In this document: piece after piece, positions 43,434 to 51,410 of the stretch
Numbering within the stretch: position 1 is the stretch's first letter
How the letters are laid out: every line of letters begins with the position of its first letter
Assembly (NCBI GenBank): GCA_045646845.1
Contig: JAZRLO010000008.1
Span: 1-64,000 of the forward strand
Length of the DNA: 64,000 nucleotides
Source of the DNA: HGM04593 sp045646845
GTDB taxonomy: Bacteria > Bacteroidota > Bacteroidia > Bacteroidales > Bacteroidaceae
Direction: 5' to 3'
Translations under genes and position numbers: made by a program
Notes under the pieces: model-generated
What the model was told of the DNA's origin: nothing
Databases searched by the model: none
Seen by the model: the letters and a program-made list of their open reading frames with translations, nothing else

Positions 43434-43622
43434 GAAGTTGTTTAAATTTCTTTCAAAAATATTATTTACATTATCCGTAAGAAGTGCTTGTCTTTTTATG
43501 CCCTTTTTTGTCTGTTTTTCCCTTTTTCGCAGTTACATAGCCCGCTATGTGCCTTTAAAAAATGAAAAAACACTCTAAAAAAGTTCTATAAAAATTTCAA
43601 GGACATAAATTTAAACAGCTTC
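43434..43622. repeat. 189-bp inverted-terminal-repeat element, copy 1
   Basis: Ends GAAGTTGTTTAAATTT and AAATTTAAACAGCTTC are inverted repeats (15 of 16 matches), each flanked outside by TTA. It fills the gap from the UDP-glucuronate decarboxylase stop codon (the right TTA is the stop, read on the minus strand) to 18 bases before the lysS ATG. Copy 2 at 45504-45692 differs at three positions. The element holds CATAGCCCGCTATG and, on the minus strand, TATTTTTG (43454-43461), a -7-like box. Confidence 0.85.
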
Positions 43623-44558
43623 TTAGATTAATTTCCTGAAATAGTCAATTGTGTGTTTCAGACCCTCTTCGAGAACTATCGTCGGTTTCCATCCGCCAAG
43701 CTCCTTGCCTGCCAACGTTATGTCCGGCTTGCGCTGTCGCGGGTCATCCTGCGGAAGCGGCTCGAATACGATTTTCGATGCGGAGCCTGTAAGTTCAATG
43801 ACTTTTTCGGCCAGTTCGAGCATGGTGAACTCGCCGGGGTTGCCTATGTTTACGGGTCCTACGAATTCGTCTCTGGTCTCCATCATACGTATCATGCCAT
43901 CAATAAGGTCATCGACATACTGGAAACTGCGGGTCTGCTTGCCGTCGCCATAGATGGTTATGTCCTTGCCTTGCAGTGCCTGTACAATGAAATTTGACAC
44001 GACGCGGCCGTCGTTCATGCTCATGCGTGGACCGTATGTATTGAATATGCGTATTATCTTTATCTTTACATTGTTCTGGCGGTGGTAGTCCATGAAAAGG
44101 GTCTCTGCACAGCGTTTGCCCTCATCGTAGCATGAGCGTATTCCTATCGGATTCACGTTTCCCCAGTAGCTCTCTACCTGCGGGTGTATGATGGGGTCGC
44201 CGTAAACCTCGCTTGTCGATGCCTGCAGAATCTTCGCGCCTACGCGTTTGGCCAGTCCGAGCATGTTCATGGAACCTATGACACAGGTCTGTATGGTCTT
44301 TACAGGGTCGTGCTGGTAATGCACCGGGGAAGCCGGGCATGCGAGATTGTATATTTCATCGACCTCGGCCGTGTATGGCTGTGTTATGTCGTGACGTACC
44401 AGTTCAAAGTGGTCGTTGCCTATGAGATGACGTATGTTGTCCTTGCTGCCTGTGAAGTAATTGTCGAGGCATATGACATCATTCCCGTCCTTGAGCAAGC
44501 GCTCGCACAGGTGCGATCCTATGAATCCGGCACCGCCGGTAACAAGTATTCTTTTCAT
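43623..44558 (-). CDS. UDP-glucuronate decarboxylase (UDP-xylose synthase)
   Basis: Converts UDP-glucuronate to UDP-xylose. An extended SDR: GGAGFIGSHLCERLL (8-22), NYFTGSKDNI, YNLACPASPVHYQ, STSEVYGDP, the catalytic YxxxK in SCYDEGKRCAE, and RIFNTYGPRM. The PASPVHY and EGKRCAE phrases separate it from dTDP-glucose dehydratases. It would use the product of ugd at 21573-22904. It lies 15 bases after the coiled-coil membrane protein gene, and its stop codon abuts repeat element copy 1. Confidence 0.92.
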   Translation of the reverse strand: MKRILVTGGAGFIGSHLCERLLKDGNDVICLDNYFTGSKDNIRHLIGNDHFELVRHDITQPYTAEVDEIYNLACPASPVHYQHDPVKTIQTCVIGSMNMLGLAKRVGAKILQASTSEVYGDPIIHPQVESYWGNVNPIGIRSCYDEGKRCAETLFMDYHRQNNVKIKIIRIFNTYGPRMSMNDGRVVSNFIVQALQGKDITIYGDGKQTRSFQYVDDLIDGMIRMMETRDEFVGPVNIGNPGEFTMLELAEKVIELTGSASKIVFEPLPQDDPRQRKPDITLAGKELGGWKPTIVLEEGLKHTIDYFRKLI

Positions 44559-44573
44559 AATCCCGTCACTCTC

Positions 44574-45488
44574 TTATTCGAATACCGCACTGCCGGAACC
44601 TATCATGTTACCGTCAACGAATATGCTGACAAGATATTTTCCTTTGTTGAGTTTCTCTTCTATGTCCCAGTACATGGTGATTGTCTGCTCCTCTCCCGTA
44701 TATTCGAATGCTTTTACCATTGAGTAGGCAATCTCGCGGTCTTCATATGTGAAGGTCTTTCTCCTGTTTTTTGTTAGAAGCTCTTGGTCACCATCGGTAA
44801 TTCTCGCATATGCGGTCTTTTCTCCGGGTGCTGCGGTAATGTTCTTCGTGATGGTGAACGAAACCTGCAGCTGTTTGGCCTGCTTAATCTTCTCTGTGCT
44901 CTTTCCCTTCTTGTTGAGCATTATCATCCTTACGTTGGTAGCATCGAGCTGGGCCGCCAGTGTTACCTTTTCCGTCAACTGCTCCTTCTCCTGGGCAAGA
45001 TTGTCCCTCTCCTTCTCAACCTCCTTCTTGTCGGCAATAAGAGTCTTGTTCTCGTCCTTCAGAATGGTGTTTTCCCTGTGAAGAGAATCTATCTGCACTA
45101 TGTAGCTCTCGAGAATTCCGCGCAGAGTCTTCAACTCCTTTTTCAGGCGTGCTATTTCCGCAGCGTCGGTGTTCTTTGTCCTTTCGAGTGCTTCGAGCAG
45201 TTCCTGTGTACGCTTCTGCTCAATCTCCAATTTGTAGCGGAGCGAGTCGTTGTCGATGCTCATTTTCAACTCGTCGTACTGCTGCTTGGCGGACTGCAGG
45301 TCACTGAGCATCTCCTCTTTTTCAAAGGCGATGTAGTCCTGAATCTCCTGGTTCTCTTGCTTTAGTTTATCGACAGTCTCCTCACTTCCGGCAAGCGAGA
45401 ATGCAAGATATATCGTCGCGATGACGAATATTGCAAGAATAGCCGGTACTATCCATTTCTTGTAATTCTTGGAAGCGTTGTTCTGCAT
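44574..45488 (-). CDS. Membrane-anchored coiled-coil protein of unknown function
   Basis: One N-terminal membrane helix (WIVPAILAIFVIATIYLAFSLA, about 12-33) is followed by a long coiled coil (about 37-195, rich in Lys, Glu, Leu and Gln heptads). A beta-rich C-terminal domain of about 110 residues ends in GKYLVSIFVDGNMIGSGSAV. The topology predicts a small cytoplasmic N-terminus and a periplasmic rod with a head. Chromosome-partition and envelope-spacer proteins have similar shapes, but no family is recognised. It lies between valS and the UDP-glucuronate decarboxylase gene on the same strand, with repeat element copy 2 filling the gap to valS. Confidence 0.75.
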   Translation of the reverse strand: MQNNASKNYKKWIVPAILAIFVIATIYLAFSLAGSEETVDKLKQENQEIQDYIAFEKEEMLSDLQSAKQQYDELKMSIDNDSLRYKLEIEQKRTQELLEALERTKNTDAAEIARLKKELKTLRGILESYIVQIDSLHRENTILKDENKTLIADKKEVEKERDNLAQEKEQLTEKVTLAAQLDATNVRMIMLNKKGKSTEKIKQAKQLQVSFTITKNITAAPGEKTAYARITDGDQELLTKNRRKTFTYEDREIAYSMVKAFEYTGEEQTITMYWDIEEKLNKGKYLVSIFVDGNMIGSGSAVFE

Positions 45489-45503
45489 GACTCTCTGTTT
45501 TTA

Positions 45504-45692
45504 GAAGTTGTTTAAATTTCTTTCAAAAATATTATTTACATTATCCGCAAGAAGTGCTTGTCTTTTTATGCCCTTTTTTGTCTGTTTTTCCCTTTTTCGC
45601 AGTTACATAGCCCGCTATGCGCCTTTGAAAAATGAAAAAACACTCTAAAAAAGTTCTATAAAAATTTCAAGGACATAAATTTAAACAGCTTC
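45504..45692. repeat. 189-bp inverted-terminal-repeat element, copy 2
   Basis: The same length, ends and orientation as 43434-43622, with three substitutions. The right flank TTA is the valS stop codon (minus strand), and the left end is 16 bases before the ATG of the coiled-coil gene. Confidence 0.85.
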
Positions 45693-48443
45693 TTATTTTG
45701 AAAGTTTCTGAATGCTCTCTCTCAACATCGCAATCTTTTCGGTTGCGTCAGACTGTTTCTTGCGCTCGATGGCGATAATCTTCTCGGGTGCCTTGCTCAC
45801 GAAGTTGGGGTTGTTCAATTTTGCCTCTACGCTCTTGAGGAACTTCTCGTGGTATGCGAGTTCCTCCTGCATCTTGGCAATTTCGGCATCCTTGTCAATG
45901 AGCGACCCCATAGGTACTGCAAACTCGTTGGTGCCTACTCGGAACGAAACGGCAGTGTCGTCTGGTGTGGAAACATTGTCAATTGATGTCAGGTTCGCCA
46001 TCTTTGTGACAACGCTTTCAAGGCCGGCTACCGGTGAGTCGCCTACAATCTGCAATGTCAGCGGCTCGCGCGGTGAGAGGTTCTTCTGTTGGCGTATAGC
46101 ACGTACGTTTCCGATGACGTCTTTCATTACATCTATCTTGGCAAGGAATGCCTCGTCGTGTGCTGCGGCAAGTTCCTTCACACTCTGTACCATGAGGCTC
46201 TCGCCATCCTTGCGCTCCTTGATGCTCTGCCACAACTCCTCTGTGATGAATGGCATGAAGGGGTGGAGCAGGCGCAGCAGGCTGTCGAAGAATCCGAGCG
46301 TAGCCTCATATGTGGCCGCATCGATGGGTGAACCGTATGCGGGTTTAATCATTTCGAGATACCATGCCGAGAACTCGTCCCAGAAGAGTGAATATACATT
46401 CATCAGAGCCTCGTTAAGGCGATATTTGCCGAACTGGTCTTCGAGAAGTGCCGCTGATTTGGCAAGTGTCTCGCCAAAATACTTTATGGCGAGCTTGCTG
46501 CTCTCGGGCTGTTCTATGCTATCGCTTACGTTCCATCCCTTTACGAGGCGGAAAGCGTTCCATATTTTGTTGCAGAAATTGCGTCCCTGTTCGCAGAGGG
46601 TCTCGTCGAACAGGATGTCGTTGCCGGCAGGAGCCGACAGCATGATACCCATGCGTACTCCGTCAGCACCATAGCGGGCTATGAGGTCCAGAGGATCGGG
46701 GCTGTTTCCGAGCGACTTGCTCATCTTGCGGCCCAGCTTGTCGCGTACTATACCTGTGAAATATACGTTCTTGAACGGCATCTCGCCCTGGTATTCGTAG
46801 CCGGCCATAATCATGCGGGCTACCCAGAAGAAGATGATGTCCGGGCCTGTCACAAGGTCGTTGGTGGGGTAGTAATAGCTTATCTCCTTGTTGCCCGGGT
46901 CAAGGATACCATTGAACAGTGAAATAGGCCACAACCATGAGCTGAACCATGTATCGAGTGCATCCTCGTCGTGACGCAACTCATCGGCTGTGATGTTCTC
47001 GTAACCTGGGATAGCCTTCGCGAGTGCGAGTGCCTCCTCGCGGCTCTCGGCAACCACAAACTTCTCGTCCGTGCCCTCTGCTGTGGGCAGGAAGTATGCC
47101 GGTATGCGGTGTCCCCACCAAAGCTGGCGGCTGATGCACCAGTCCTGGATATTGGCAAGCCAGTTGTTGTATGTAGTCTTGTATTTTGTCGGGTAGAATT
47201 TGAGTCTGTCCTCCATTACCGGCGGCAGTGCGATGTCGGCAAAGTGCTGCATGCGCAGGAACCATTGCATACACAGGCGTGGCTCTACGGCGGTGTCGGC
47301 ATTGCGTTCACTGTATCCAACCTTGTTGTCATAGTCCTCGACCTTCTCCAAAAGATTTGCATCGGCAAGGTCCTTTACAATCTGTGCGCGTACATCCATG
47401 CGGTCCATGCCCACATACATGCCTGCGGCTTCGCTTATTGTTGCGTCGGCATTGAAGATGTCTATGGTCTCAAGATTGTGTGTCTTGCCCAACATATAGT
47501 CATTGGTGTCGTGCGCAGGAGTAACCTTGAGGCAACCGGTACCGAACTCAATTTCTACATAGCGGTCCTCAATTACCGGAACAACGCGGTTTACCAGAGG
47601 TACTATAACTCTCTTTCCCTTCAGCCATGTGTTCTTGGGGTCCTTGGGGTTTATGCACATTGCGGTATCGCCCATGATTGTCTCGGGGCGTGTAGTCGCA
47701 ACCACTGCGTAACGGCGGCCGTCGGCATCGCGGTGCAGAATCTGGTGCTTTACAGTGGGGTCGAATGCGTCTGTGGCTGAAAGTGTTACAGCTCCGTTCT
47801 CCTCACCGTCGGTGCTGCCGGCGCTTTCATCGACATAATATTTAAGGTAGTAGAGCTTGCTCTTCTCCTCCTTGTATATAACCTCCTCGTTGCTTAAGGC
47901 TGTCTGTGCCTTGGGGTCCCAGTTGACCATGCGCAGGCCACGGTAGATTAGACCCTTGTTATAGAGGTCGCAGAATACCTTGATGACGCTCTGGCTACGT
48001 ACTTCGTCCATTGTAAAGGATGTACGGTCCCAGTCGCATGATGCTCCCAGCTTGCGCAGCTGCTTGAGGATGATGCCGCCATGCTCGTCGGTCCACTCCC
48101 AGGCGTGTTTCAGGAACTCCTCGCGTGTCAGGTCGCTCTTCTTTATACCCTTCTCGGCAAGCTTCTTCACAACCTTTGCCTCTGTGGCGATAGACGCGTG
48201 GTCGGTACCCGGTACCCAGCATGCGTTCTTGCCGAGCATGCGCGCGTGGCGTACAAGAATATCCTGAATCGTGTTGTTCAGCATGTGTCCCATGTGCAGC
48301 ACGCCTGTAACGTTTGGCGGCGGTATCACTATGGTGTATGGTTCTCTCTCATCGGGCTCCGAGTGGAACAGGTTGTTTTTCATCCAATATCCGTACCACT
48401 TCTCCTCAACCTCTGCGGGTATGTAAGTGCTTGCTAAGCTCAT
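45693..48443 (-). CDS. valS: Valyl-tRNA synthetase
   Basis: A class I synthetase of 916 residues. IPPPNVTGVLHMGHMLN (about 40-56) holds the HIGH-type signature. An editing (CP1) domain includes ATTRPETIMGDTA and GCLKVTPAHDTNDY. CISRQLWWGHRIPAYF follows, then GRKMSKSLGNSPDP (the KMSKS loop, near 555), the anticodon domain, and a C-terminal coiled coil (about 850-916). The length and arrangement are complete. It begins the long minus-strand housekeeping run behind a TAACTTTG box. Confidence 0.97.
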   Translation of the reverse strand: MSLASTYIPAEVEEKWYGYWMKNNLFHSEPDEREPYTIVIPPPNVTGVLHMGHMLNNTIQDILVRHARMLGKNACWVPGTDHASIATEAKVVKKLAEKGIKKSDLTREEFLKHAWEWTDEHGGIILKQLRKLGASCDWDRTSFTMDEVRSQSVIKVFCDLYNKGLIYRGLRMVNWDPKAQTALSNEEVIYKEEKSKLYYLKYYVDESAGSTDGEENGAVTLSATDAFDPTVKHQILHRDADGRRYAVVATTRPETIMGDTAMCINPKDPKNTWLKGKRVIVPLVNRVVPVIEDRYVEIEFGTGCLKVTPAHDTNDYMLGKTHNLETIDIFNADATISEAAGMYVGMDRMDVRAQIVKDLADANLLEKVEDYDNKVGYSERNADTAVEPRLCMQWFLRMQHFADIALPPVMEDRLKFYPTKYKTTYNNWLANIQDWCISRQLWWGHRIPAYFLPTAEGTDEKFVVAESREEALALAKAIPGYENITADELRHDEDALDTWFSSWLWPISLFNGILDPGNKEISYYYPTNDLVTGPDIIFFWVARMIMAGYEYQGEMPFKNVYFTGIVRDKLGRKMSKSLGNSPDPLDLIARYGADGVRMGIMLSAPAGNDILFDETLCEQGRNFCNKIWNAFRLVKGWNVSDSIEQPESSKLAIKYFGETLAKSAALLEDQFGKYRLNEALMNVYSLFWDEFSAWYLEMIKPAYGSPIDAATYEATLGFFDSLLRLLHPFMPFITEELWQSIKERKDGESLMVQSVKELAAAHDEAFLAKIDVMKDVIGNVRAIRQQKNLSPREPLTLQIVGDSPVAGLESVVTKMANLTSIDNVSTPDDTAVSFRVGTNEFAVPMGSLIDKDAEIAKMQEELAYHEKFLKSVEAKLNNPNFVSKAPEKIIAIERKKQSDATEKIAMLRESIQKLSK

Positions 48444-48483
48444 AATATTTACTTTATATAGTTATTCCAAATTAAGCTATCTG

Positions 48484-48491
48484 CAAAGTTA
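48484..48491 (-). promoter_or_regulatory. -7 box for valS
   Basis: The minus strand reads TAACTTTG, 40 bases before the ATG. No TTTG at proper -33 spacing was seen. Confidence 0.5.
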
Positions 48492-48658
48492 ATCCTTATT
48501 ATTAAAATATCGGCTCTTCCGGCCGAAAATTTTACAAAATAGATGGAATTGCATTTTGTTTCCGATTTTATGAATAAGGTATGTAGCTGCCGTATCACGG
48601 TTGAATTTGCCGTATGATTATGAGTTTGGACAGTAAAGAACCGAAAAAGAACCAATTC

Positions 48659-48693
48659 TTTGTGGAATGTTGTCGGGTAATTCATTATATTTG
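48659..48693 (+). promoter_or_regulatory. Promoter for the SUMF1-domain lipoprotein
   Basis: TTTG (48659-48662) and TATATTTG (48686-48693), with a spacer of 23 bases, slightly long. Leader about 48 bases. Confidence 0.55.
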
Positions 48694-48747
48694 CCGCATC
48701 CGTACTGTGGAATTGCGCATATTCAGTATTAATCAATATCAAATATT

Positions 48748-49842
48748 ATGAAAGCTAACAGAATTAAATATCATTTTGGCAAGATGATATTTATGATGGC
48801 ATTGCCTGTATCTCTTGTGACTATAGTCGCATGTGGTTCAAAACCTGCGGAGAATAAAGCGGAGGCTGCTGAAGCTCCGGCTCCTGTGGTGGAAGAGAAT
48901 CTTCTCGAAGATCTTGTGTTCAACCACAATGGCATTGAATTTACCATGATTGCCGTGGATGGCGGTACATTCCAGATGGGTGCTACTGCTGAACAGAGCA
49001 AATCGGATAAGGATGAGAAGCCTGTACATAGTGTAACTCTAAAAAACTTCTACATTGCTGAGACCGAAGTTACTCAGGAACTCTGGGTTGCAGTTATGGA
49101 TGAGAATCCTTCACATTTCGGATATGGCGGCACTTATCCTGTTGATAAAATTAACTACAATGACTGTGTGGCCTTCATTAACAAATTGAACGAAGTTCTT
49201 GCCGGACAACTTCCCGAAGGTCGTGCATTCCGTCTTCCTACCGAGGCTGAATGGGAGTTCGCTGCACGTGGTGGCAACTATTCATCCGGTTATCAGTTCA
49301 GCGGAAGCAACAATATTGACGAAGTGGCATGTTACGTGGACAACATGTTTTATTCTCCCAACGTGGTAAAAACCAAACTTCCTAATGAACTCGGTATATA
49401 TGATATGAGCGGAAACCTGTATGAATGGTGCAGCGACTTCCATGATGACAAGTATTATGCATCTTCACCCCAGGAGAATCCTGCCGGTCCCGAAAGCGGC
49501 AAACGCCGTGTAATACGTGGCGGAAGCTGGGATTTGCCTTGGGATCATTGCCGTGTTTCAAACCGTAACAGGTGTCCTGTCGATGCTCGTGGCTTCAGCA
49601 ACGGCATGCGCCTGGCTCTTGATGCAGACCCCGATGCGAAACCCATAAAGGGCAAGAGAGTGGCTGCAGTTGCACCCGAGGTGGAGCCGATAGACGAGTT
49701 TGAAGAGAATTATGATGCATTCTATGAGCAGCCGGTCGAAGAAATAGCTGAAGCTTACGATAAGGCTCTACGTGAATATGAAGACGCGTATCAGCAGGAC
49801 GCTAAGGAGTATGAGGATGCTTTTGACGATGTTGCTTGGTAA
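48748..49842 (+). CDS. SUMF1/FGE-domain lipoprotein
   Basis: An export signal with lipobox VACGS near residue 30 predicts an outer-membrane or periplasmic lipoprotein. The core (about 60-290) has the formylglycine-generating-enzyme (SUMF1) fold: GGTFQMGAT, KNFYIAETEVTQELWVAVM, RLPTEAEWEFAARGG, LYEWCSDF and RVIRGGSWD. The active-site Cys pair of true FGEs is not in place; the region reads HCRVSNRNRC. So it is more likely a structural or binding protein than a sulfatase activator, and no sulfatase gene is nearby. The C-terminal 60 residues are strongly acidic with repeated YEDAY/YEDAF-like phrases. It is followed by a second lipoprotein. Confidence 0.85.
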   Translation: MKANRIKYHFGKMIFMMALPVSLVTIVACGSKPAENKAEAAEAPAPVVEENLLEDLVFNHNGIEFTMIAVDGGTFQMGATAEQSKSDKDEKPVHSVTLKNFYIAETEVTQELWVAVMDENPSHFGYGGTYPVDKINYNDCVAFINKLNEVLAGQLPEGRAFRLPTEAEWEFAARGGNYSSGYQFSGSNNIDEVACYVDNMFYSPNVVKTKLPNELGIYDMSGNLYEWCSDFHDDKYYASSPQENPAGPESGKRRVIRGGSWDLPWDHCRVSNRNRCPVDARGFSNGMRLALDADPDAKPIKGKRVAAVAPEVEPIDEFEENYDAFYEQPVEEIAEAYDKALREYEDAYQQDAKEYEDAFDDVAW

Positions 49843-49935
49843 TAAATTTAGCGACATATATGGTGTGGTGAAAAAAGTGCTCTTTGCGTTCTTCCTGAAT
49901 AGAATATGTTCTTTTAATTATAAATGTTTTATATT

Positions 49936-50457
49936 ATGAAAATGAAAAGATTCGGTTTTTGTGGTATTGCATCATTTGTGGTGTCTATGTTAATTCCGTT
50001 TGCAGTTCTTACCGGTTGCGGTTCAAAACCTGCAGAGAAAGTTGTTGCTGAACAAAAGACAGAACAGCAGATTGAAGCGGAAATAAAGTCCAGGATTGAA
50101 GCACTTGCTGCCGAATATAACAAAGAAGAGAATGTGGATTTCTCTGGTTTGTATATGAGCAGTGAGCTGAATGAACTGATAGACAAGGCGTGGGAGAATG
50201 ACGAGATGTATCTCGAAGTTGATGCGTTTCTTAATGTTCAGGACTATGAAACTATAACTGCAGAGATAGAAGCTGTGAATGTAAAGAGCGAAACGGAGGC
50301 TTCTGTGTCAATGTGCTTTGTAGATTCATATTACGGAAAACTTGAACCAACTACCCTTGAATTCATTTATGAGAATGGCGAATGGCGTGTTGATGACATC
50401 ATAACCGATGGCTGGAGTTTGAAGACTGCCACTGCCGAATTCTTGAACTCGCTGTAA
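49936..50457 (+). CDS. Small lipoprotein, unknown function
   Basis: The signal MKMKRFGFCGIASFVVSMLI, then PFAVLTGCGS, gives a lipobox LTGC near residue 29, so the mature protein is lipid-anchored. The phrase CGSKPAE matches the start of the preceding SUMF1 lipoprotein. The mature part (about 140 residues) is acidic, with alternating strands and a C-terminal LEFIYENGEWRVDDI motif. This is reminiscent of DUF3828 or NTF2-like domains that follow a GEWRVDD pattern. I start at ATG 49936, giving the best signal peptide; an ATG 12 bases upstream is possible. Located 93 bases after the SUMF1 gene, probably co-expressed. Confidence 0.75.
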   Translation: MKMKRFGFCGIASFVVSMLIPFAVLTGCGSKPAEKVVAEQKTEQQIEAEIKSRIEALAAEYNKEENVDFSGLYMSSELNELIDKAWENDEMYLEVDAFLNVQDYETITAEIEAVNVKSETEASVSMCFVDSYYGKLEPTTLEFIYENGEWRVDDIITDGWSLKTATAEFLNSL

Positions 50458-50499
50458 AAAACATTGAAGTAAACTTCATGTTTCTCGCTCGTTTGTTAC

Positions 50500-50507
50500 T
50501 ATCTTTG
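50500..50507 (+). promoter_or_regulatory. -7 box for mazG, followed by a leader hairpin
   Basis: TTACTATCTTTGTAA holds a perfect TAnnTTTG. The roughly 95-base leader contains AGGATAGGGATG...CATCCCCCTATCCT (50521-50567), a bulged hairpin without a T-run. The -33 box is unclear. Confidence 0.5.
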
Positions 50508-50610
50508 TAACGGTGATAATAGGATAGGGATGGTGCGTTGCACTTATGTTATGCATCCCCCTATCCTTGCAGTATTGTTATGATACGGTAAATCTGAAAT
50601 ATATACGATA

Positions 50611-51393
50611 ATGCATAGCAGAGAAGAAAAAATAGAGGCCTATGGCCGTTTCCTGGACGTTCTCGACGAATTGCGTGAGAAGTGTCCTTGGGACCGCAAG
50701 CAGACAAACAGCAGCTTGCGCCCCAATACTATTGAGGAGTGCTTTGAACTTTGTGACGCGCTCATAGCCGATGATACGCAGAATATTTGCAAGGAACTTG
50801 GCGATGTGCTGTTGCATGTCGCATTCTATGCGAAAATAGCGAGTGAAAAGGGACAGTTCGACATGAAGGACGTGTGTGACCGTTTATGTGAGAAACTTAT
50901 ATACCGCCATCCTCACGTTTTCGGTGAAACTGTTGCCGAAACGGCAGGTGAGGTCTGCAAGAATTGGGAACAGTTGAAACTGAAGGAGAAGGACGGCAAC
51001 AAGAGCCTGTTGAGCGGTGTTCCTGTTTCCATGCCCTCTCTCATAAAGGCTTACCGCATGCAGGAAAAGGCTGCGAATGTGGGTTTCGACTGGGAAAAGA
51101 AAGAGGATGTGTGGGCAAAGGTGCGCGAGGAGATTGCCGAAGTGGAGGTTGAGATGCGTAGTGGTGACAAGGATAAAATGGAGAAGGAATTCGGTGACCT
51201 GCTCTTCAGTCTCGTGAATGCTGCGCGTCTTTATGGAATCAACCCTGACAATGCTCTTGAACTTACAAACAACAAGTTTCGTAACCGCTTCGGTTATGTC
51301 GAAGAAAAAACTATCAAACAAGGACGCAATCTCAAGGATATGACACTTGCTGAGATGGATGCTCTTTGGAACGAAGCAAAAATTAATGAGTGA
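50611..51393 (+). CDS. mazG: Nucleoside triphosphate pyrophosphohydrolase MazG
   Basis: Hydrolyses NTPs to NMP and PPi, clearing abnormal nucleotides or tuning the stringent response. Two MazG domains are visible. The first (about 20-110) has CPWDRKQTNSSLRPNTIEECFELCDA and KELGDVLLHVAFYA, the EExxE-type metal site. The second (about 150-245) has EEIAEVEVE, KEFGDLLFSLVNAARL and NKFRNRFGYVE. The length of 260 is standard. It lies just upstream of a secreted beta-propeller gene with the stop and next start 17 bases apart. Confidence 0.93.
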   Translation: MHSREEKIEAYGRFLDVLDELREKCPWDRKQTNSSLRPNTIEECFELCDALIADDTQNICKELGDVLLHVAFYAKIASEKGQFDMKDVCDRLCEKLIYRHPHVFGETVAETAGEVCKNWEQLKLKEKDGNKSLLSGVPVSMPSLIKAYRMQEKAANVGFDWEKKEDVWAKVREEIAEVEVEMRSGDKDKMEKEFGDLLFSLVNAARLYGINPDNALELTNNKFRNRFGYVEEKTIKQGRNLKDMTLAEMDALWNEAKINE

Positions 51394-51410
51394 AAGATAT
51401 TGCAAATACT

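Larger units (their letters stand above)
48444..48747. other. Divergent promoter region between valS and the SUMF1 lipoprotein
   Basis: Contains the -7 box for valS (48484-48491) and the promoter for the plus-strand lipoprotein (48659-48693). No gene or repeat was found between them. Confidence 0.55.

Noticed and set aside
46971..47780. Plus-strand frame of 269 codons opposite valS
   Set aside because: Antisense of well-conserved valS sequence; no recognisable motif.
48748..49842. Annotation as an active sulfatase-modifying enzyme
   Set aside because: The expected active-site cysteine pair is missing and no sulfatase gene is nearby.
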